Below the pieces are notes generated by a model. That model did no database searches. It was given only the letters and a program-made list of their open reading frames with translations, and was not told the origin of the DNA. Position numbers and translations under genes: made by a program. Below, in pieces: positions 52,792-55,301 of a stretch of 55,301 nt of DNA. Numbering within the stretch: position 1 is the stretch's first letter; each line of letters opens with the position of its first letter. Source of the stretch: Gammaproteobacteria bacterium (lineage in GTDB: Bacteria; Pseudomonadota; Gammaproteobacteria; Steroidobacterales; Rariloculaceae); the NCBI GenBank assembly GCA_022825505.1, contig JAJDWR010000014.1, positions 1 to 55,301 of the forward strand, written 5' to 3'.

Positions 52792-52908
52792 AATTTATCG
52801 CCGCTGCGGTCCGACGCACGTATGTCGTCGCGTCGAATAGTTCAATAAGATTCCGCCACGGCAGGCTTCACCTTCTGCTGCTTTGGCAGCAGCCGTTGTC
52901 GGGACATG

Positions 52909-53325
52909 CTATGCGGGCTTGAAGGGATTCATGCACGTTACCCCTGTTCCGGCAACGTCCCCAACGTTGCGGGTAATGAGAATCAGGCCATGTACCTTCG
53001 CAGTGGCGGCCAACAAGCTGTCGATGACCGGAAACGAACGAACGCTGTTCATTCGTCCCCACTCTTCCGCCACTGAGAGGGAAACGGGGAGTATTCTTGC
53101 GCCGAATGTGTCCCGAACCTGGCCGAGCCACCGCTCAAGCGCAACTGCTGCCGTTGGGTCGCGAGGCCTTACGCGTTCGACGCCCTGCCTGATTTCCCCC
53201 AGTACGAGAACGCTGAGGTAGAGGTCCCGATCGGAAACCGATTCATACCAGGCGCTGACGTGTTTGTTCGCACGACCCGCTTTGCGAACCTCGGAGATGA
53301 TGTTGGTGTCGAGCAGGTAGCTCAA
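52909..53325 (-). CDS. VapC-like PIN-domain toxin
   Basis: This 138-residue PIN nuclease has conserved acidic residues: Asp6 in L-L-D-T-N-I-I-S-E, Glu in L-G-E-I-R-Q-G, Asp in P-V-I-D-S-L-L-A-A-T-A, and the L-I-T-R-N strand near the C-terminus. VapC toxins cleave tRNA or rRNA. The start overlaps the antitoxin stop in ATGA (53322-53325). Confidence 0.92.
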   Translation of the reverse strand: MSYLLDTNIISEVRKAGRANKHVSAWYESVSDRDLYLSVLVLGEIRQGVERVRPRDPTAAVALERWLGQVRDTFGARILPVSLSVAEEWGRMNSVRSFPVIDSLLAATAKVHGLILITRNVGDVAGTGVTCMNPFKPA

Positions 53326-53603
53326 AGTTCGACGATCCGGCCGTGATCGGTGGAACGTGTGATTCGAATGCCTTCCAATGGCGCTGCGGCCAGCAATGCC
53401 TTTGCCGATGCAGGTTGCTTGACGACGTCGCGCAGACGGGTCCTGACCAGTTCGGACTCGTCGTCACCTTGCCGCAGAACTTTCGCAAGCTCCTTTAGCA
53501 GCGAAGCGTCCTGCTCGGTGGCCTGAAGCTCAAGCCGCTTCATTCCGCGTCGCTTGAGGCGGCGGCGGTAGTTGCGGACAGCTTGTTCCTGAGATGTGCT
53601 CAT
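53322..53603 (-). CDS. Antitoxin of the VapC-like toxin
   Basis: This 93-residue basic protein (R-R-R-L-K-R-R-G-M-K-R-L-E-L-Q-A near the N-terminus) has a region resembling a ribbon-helix-helix strand and a C-terminal part that would bind the toxin. I do not recognise its exact antitoxin class. It precedes vapC with a four-base overlap, and strong palindromes lie immediately upstream of its ATG at 53603. Confidence 0.8.
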   Translation of the reverse strand: MSTSQEQAVRNYRRRLKRRGMKRLELQATEQDASLLKELAKVLRQGDDESELVRTRLRDVVKQPASAKALLAAAPLEGIRITRSTDHGRIVEL

Positions 53604-53611
53604 TTCCGATC

Positions 53612-53645
53612 GAAGATATCTTCCGGATATATTTCCGGAAATATA
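53612..53645. promoter_or_regulatory. Twin palindromic operators of the VapBC-like module
   Basis: GAAGATATCTTC (53612-53623) and TATATTTCCGGAAATATA (53628-53645) are perfect palindromes of 12 and 18 bases, with centres about 19 bases apart. They lie 9-42 bases upstream of the antitoxin start and overlap the expected promoter. This is the typical site of antitoxin autorepression. Confidence 0.75.
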
Positions 53646-53735
53646 CTCCGCACTGCCTGGTAGATCAAGCGCCGAAAATGGGCAAATTTAGTAGAAAGTC
53701 GACGGATCGCAACTGCGTAAGCAAAACCGCAGGTG

Positions 53736-54278
53736 CTAATCGAACGTCTCGCGGAGCCGCCATTGCTGGCGGTCGTCGCGGCTGCCGTCGCAGACTTCCA
53801 GCGTGAGGTCGCGGATCAGGTGCACCGGGTCACCGCCGCCGCCGTGGCGGCTCGGTCCTTCGCCGGCCGTTACGCAGTTACCCGGAGCCGCCAGGGACAT
53901 GATCTTGCCGTTGGGGCGATGTTCGAACCGCTGATTGTCGTTTCCGTCGCAAGGCTCAAGCGCAAATTCGCTGCCGGCAGACAGGCCCGTCGCCGTCATG
54001 CACAGATCGAATTCGATCAGGCGAAACACATTGTCGGGAATACCGTCCGCGTCGAACGCCTGGTCGACTCCCAGTTGGCCCTGGTAGCTGTAGCAACTGT
54101 GCGTCTGCAGACCGTCCTCGGGCCGGGCATTGGCCTGGAAACCGAGGGTGTCGAGGCAGAATCCTCGCGGTTCGTCGAGTTTGTCCACCAGCGTGACCTC
54201 GGCGGGTGTCTCGGCCAAGAGTCCGCCCGACGCCAGCAGCGTGCTGATAAACGAAGTTAAAATTAGCGCTTTATTCAT
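53736..54278 (-). CDS. Secreted ricin-B-lectin-like protein
   Basis: This 180-residue protein has a signal peptide (S-F-I-S-T-L-L-A-S-G-G-L-L-A-E) and beta-trefoil features: paired cysteines (F-C-L-D-T, S-C-Y-S-Y, L-C-M-T-A, P-C-D-G-N, N-C-V-T-A) and Q-x-F/W motifs (Q-R-F-E-H, Q-Q-W-R-L). Such domains bind carbohydrates. AAGGTAATACA precedes ATG 54278. It is divergent from the truncated sulfatase, with 162 bases between them. Confidence 0.8.
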   Translation of the reverse strand: MNKALILTSFISTLLASGGLLAETPAEVTLVDKLDEPRGFCLDTLGFQANARPEDGLQTHSCYSYQGQLGVDQAFDADGIPDNVFRLIEFDLCMTATGLSAGSEFALEPCDGNDNQRFEHRPNGKIMSLAAPGNCVTAGEGPSRHGGGGDPVHLIRDLTLEVCDGSRDDRQQWRLRETFD

Positions 54279-54440
54279 TGTATTACCTTGATTTATTTCC
54301 ATAACCTGCATGAAGTTCCAAGAGGCGGAGCAGCGATTCAGGAATTCAGAGTGTTTCCCTCAAAGCCGTTCCGTGCCAAATCGCTTGTCGGTGATACTAT
54401 CCGACTGGTTGTGCTAATCCCAATTGTTGCAGGAGCAACG

Positions 54441-55301
54441 GTGACCGGTACAAGAAACATTTGCTTCCTCATCTGCCTGGCTCTGCTGCCGCTTGCTCTT
54501 GCAGCCCAACCCGTGGAATCGCCTCAAGGGCGCATGCCCAACTTCGTCATCCTGTTCGCCGACGATCTCGGCTTCGAGGCCTATTTCTCTCCGAGAAGCG
54601 AGTACTGGGATGTCCCCCTGATGCAGAGCGAATCGATGGGCCAGGAGTATCTCGACCGGGTACTTGAACGGCCGGTCAACCAGGAGACTCTCACGCGCCG
54701 ATCTACGCAAATGGCGCAGGAATTTATCGACCACCACGCCGACAGGCCCTTTTTTCTCTACGTCCCTTACGCCATGCCGCACACACCCCTCTTTGCGGGA
54801 CCGGAGTTCGCAGGTACGAGCCTTGCGGGACGCTATGGAGATGTCATCGAGGAAATCGACTGGAGCGCGGGAGAGATACGCCGAAGCCTCGAGCGCGCGG
54901 GCGTGGCGGAAGACACCCTGGTGGTTTTTACGAGCGATAACGGCCCCTGGCTCACCATGCGCACCGACAAGGGCACCGCAGGTCCGTTGCGAAACGGCAA
55001 GGGGACAACCTTCGAGGGTGGAATCCGGGTACCGGGCGTCATGTGGTGGCCCGGCAGCATACAGCCGGGCGTGGTTCGCGATATCGGCTCCGCGATGGAT
55101 CTCTTCCCGACCCTGCTCGCGCTAGCCGGCGGTACGACTGAAGACGTTCTGGATGGCGTCGACCTGAGCGGCACACTGCTGCGGGGCGAGCCGGGAACAC
55201 GCGAGGTCCTGGCCCACTACCGCGCCGGTGAGCTGTATGCACTGCGCAAGGGACCGTACAAGATTCACCTGATCACCGAAAAGGCGTACGGAATCGGACC
55301 G
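54441..55301 (+). CDS. Sulfatase lacking its catalytic core (partial at window edge)
   Basis: An uninterrupted frame runs from GTG 54441, with AGGAG six bases upstream, to the window end. A signal peptide (F-L-I-C-L-A-L-L-P-L-A-L-A-A-Q) and the first sulfatase strand (N-F-V-I-L-F-A-D-D-L-G) are followed at once by R-S-E-Y-W-D-V-P-L-M, a region normally about 130 residues further on. The formylglycine C-x-P-x-R, G-K-W-H and related metal-site segments are absent. The later parts are intact: P-H-T-P-L-F-A-G, Y-G-D-V-I-E-E-I-D-W-S, F-T-S-D-N-G-P-W and F-E-G-G-I-R-V-P-G-V. It should be inactive as a sulfatase unless the gap is an assembly collapse. Confidence 0.85.
   Translation, partial: MTGTRNICFLICLALLPLALAAQPVESPQGRMPNFVILFADDLGFEAYFSPRSEYWDVPLMQSESMGQEYLDRVLERPVNQETLTRRSTQMAQEFIDHHADRPFFLYVPYAMPHTPLFAGPEFAGTSLAGRYGDVIEEIDWSAGEIRRSLERAGVAEDTLVVFTSDNGPWLTMRTDKGTAGPLRNGKGTTFEGGIRVPGVMWWPGSIQPGVVRDIGSAMDLFPTLLALAGGTTEDVLDGVDLSGTLLRGEPGTREVLAHYRAGELYALRKGPYKIHLITEKAYGIGP

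Overview
The window reads as one contiguous, GC-rich bacterial chromosome segment with almost no spacing between genes. Two large TonB-dependent receptors, a BaeS/BaeR two-component pair, many Sec-signal secreted proteins and a Bug/TctC-type uptake system indicate a Gram-negative member of the Pseudomonadota, most likely a gammaproteobacterium. The load of sulfatases, TonB receptors and secreted proteins of one uncharacterised family would suit a free-living or host-associated marine heterotroph. That ecological reading is inference. No phage, plasmid, IS or CRISPR structure was seen.

Layout. 1-2540: an opposite-strand cluster of a MoaD/ThiS-like sulfur carrier (cut by the window edge), a BNR-propeller protein and a MoeB/ThiF-type E1 enzyme. 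2638-3699: a two-domain DUF6152 secreted protein. 3894-3969: tRNA-Ala(CGC). 3994-4923: a secreted metallo-beta-lactamase-fold protein with an altered metal motif. 5051-6850: an accessory patch with HigBA-like and ParDE-like toxin-antitoxin pairs and an ArsC/glutaredoxin-like gene that has an in-frame UGA followed by a SECIS-like hairpin, so probably a selenoprotein. 6930-9257: DUF6152 proteins and partners. 9333-15329: a sulfatase, a DUF4159 protein, an AhpD/CMD-like protein, 2-methylcitrate dehydratase (prpD) and a second sulfatase.

15554-21599 looks like a catabolic locus. A split UxaA/SuyAB-type dehydratase or sulfo-lyase is read leftward. A Gfo/Idh/MocA oxidoreductase, a creatininase-family amidohydrolase, a cupin, a D-2-hydroxyacid dehydrogenase and a TctC solute receptor are read rightward. 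The matching TctA-TctB permease is a single fused protein at 27733-29703. Between them lie a block of DUF6152 and partner genes (21617-24209), a RES-Xre toxin-antitoxin pair (24779-25862) and a third sulfatase (26202-27689). 29782-34601 holds an FAD oxidoreductase, a TonB receptor and a glutathione S-transferase, all read leftward. 34717-43537 holds apbE, an amidohydrolase, an FG-GAP protein with a c-heme motif, a PQQ-type propeller dehydrogenase, a YVTN propeller lipoprotein and another two-domain DUF6152 protein.

43549-48621 is a TonB receptor divergent from baeSR, with a close match to the E. coli BaeR box between them. 48715-51136 encodes phosphoglycerate kinase and glyceraldehyde-3-phosphate dehydrogenase, both of the archaeal type. 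51259-52791 is a three-gene membrane operon that includes a 35-residue protein. 52909-53603 is a VapBC-like pair with strong operator palindromes. The right end has a ricin-lectin-like secreted protein and a sulfatase that has lost its catalytic formylglycine segment in frame.

The strongest candidates for new biology are the ArsC-like selenoprotein; the DUF6152 family, in which every copy is predicted to mature to an N-terminal His-His and which recurs with, or fused to, one partner domain; the BaeR-box-linked TonB receptor; and the core-deleted sulfatase.
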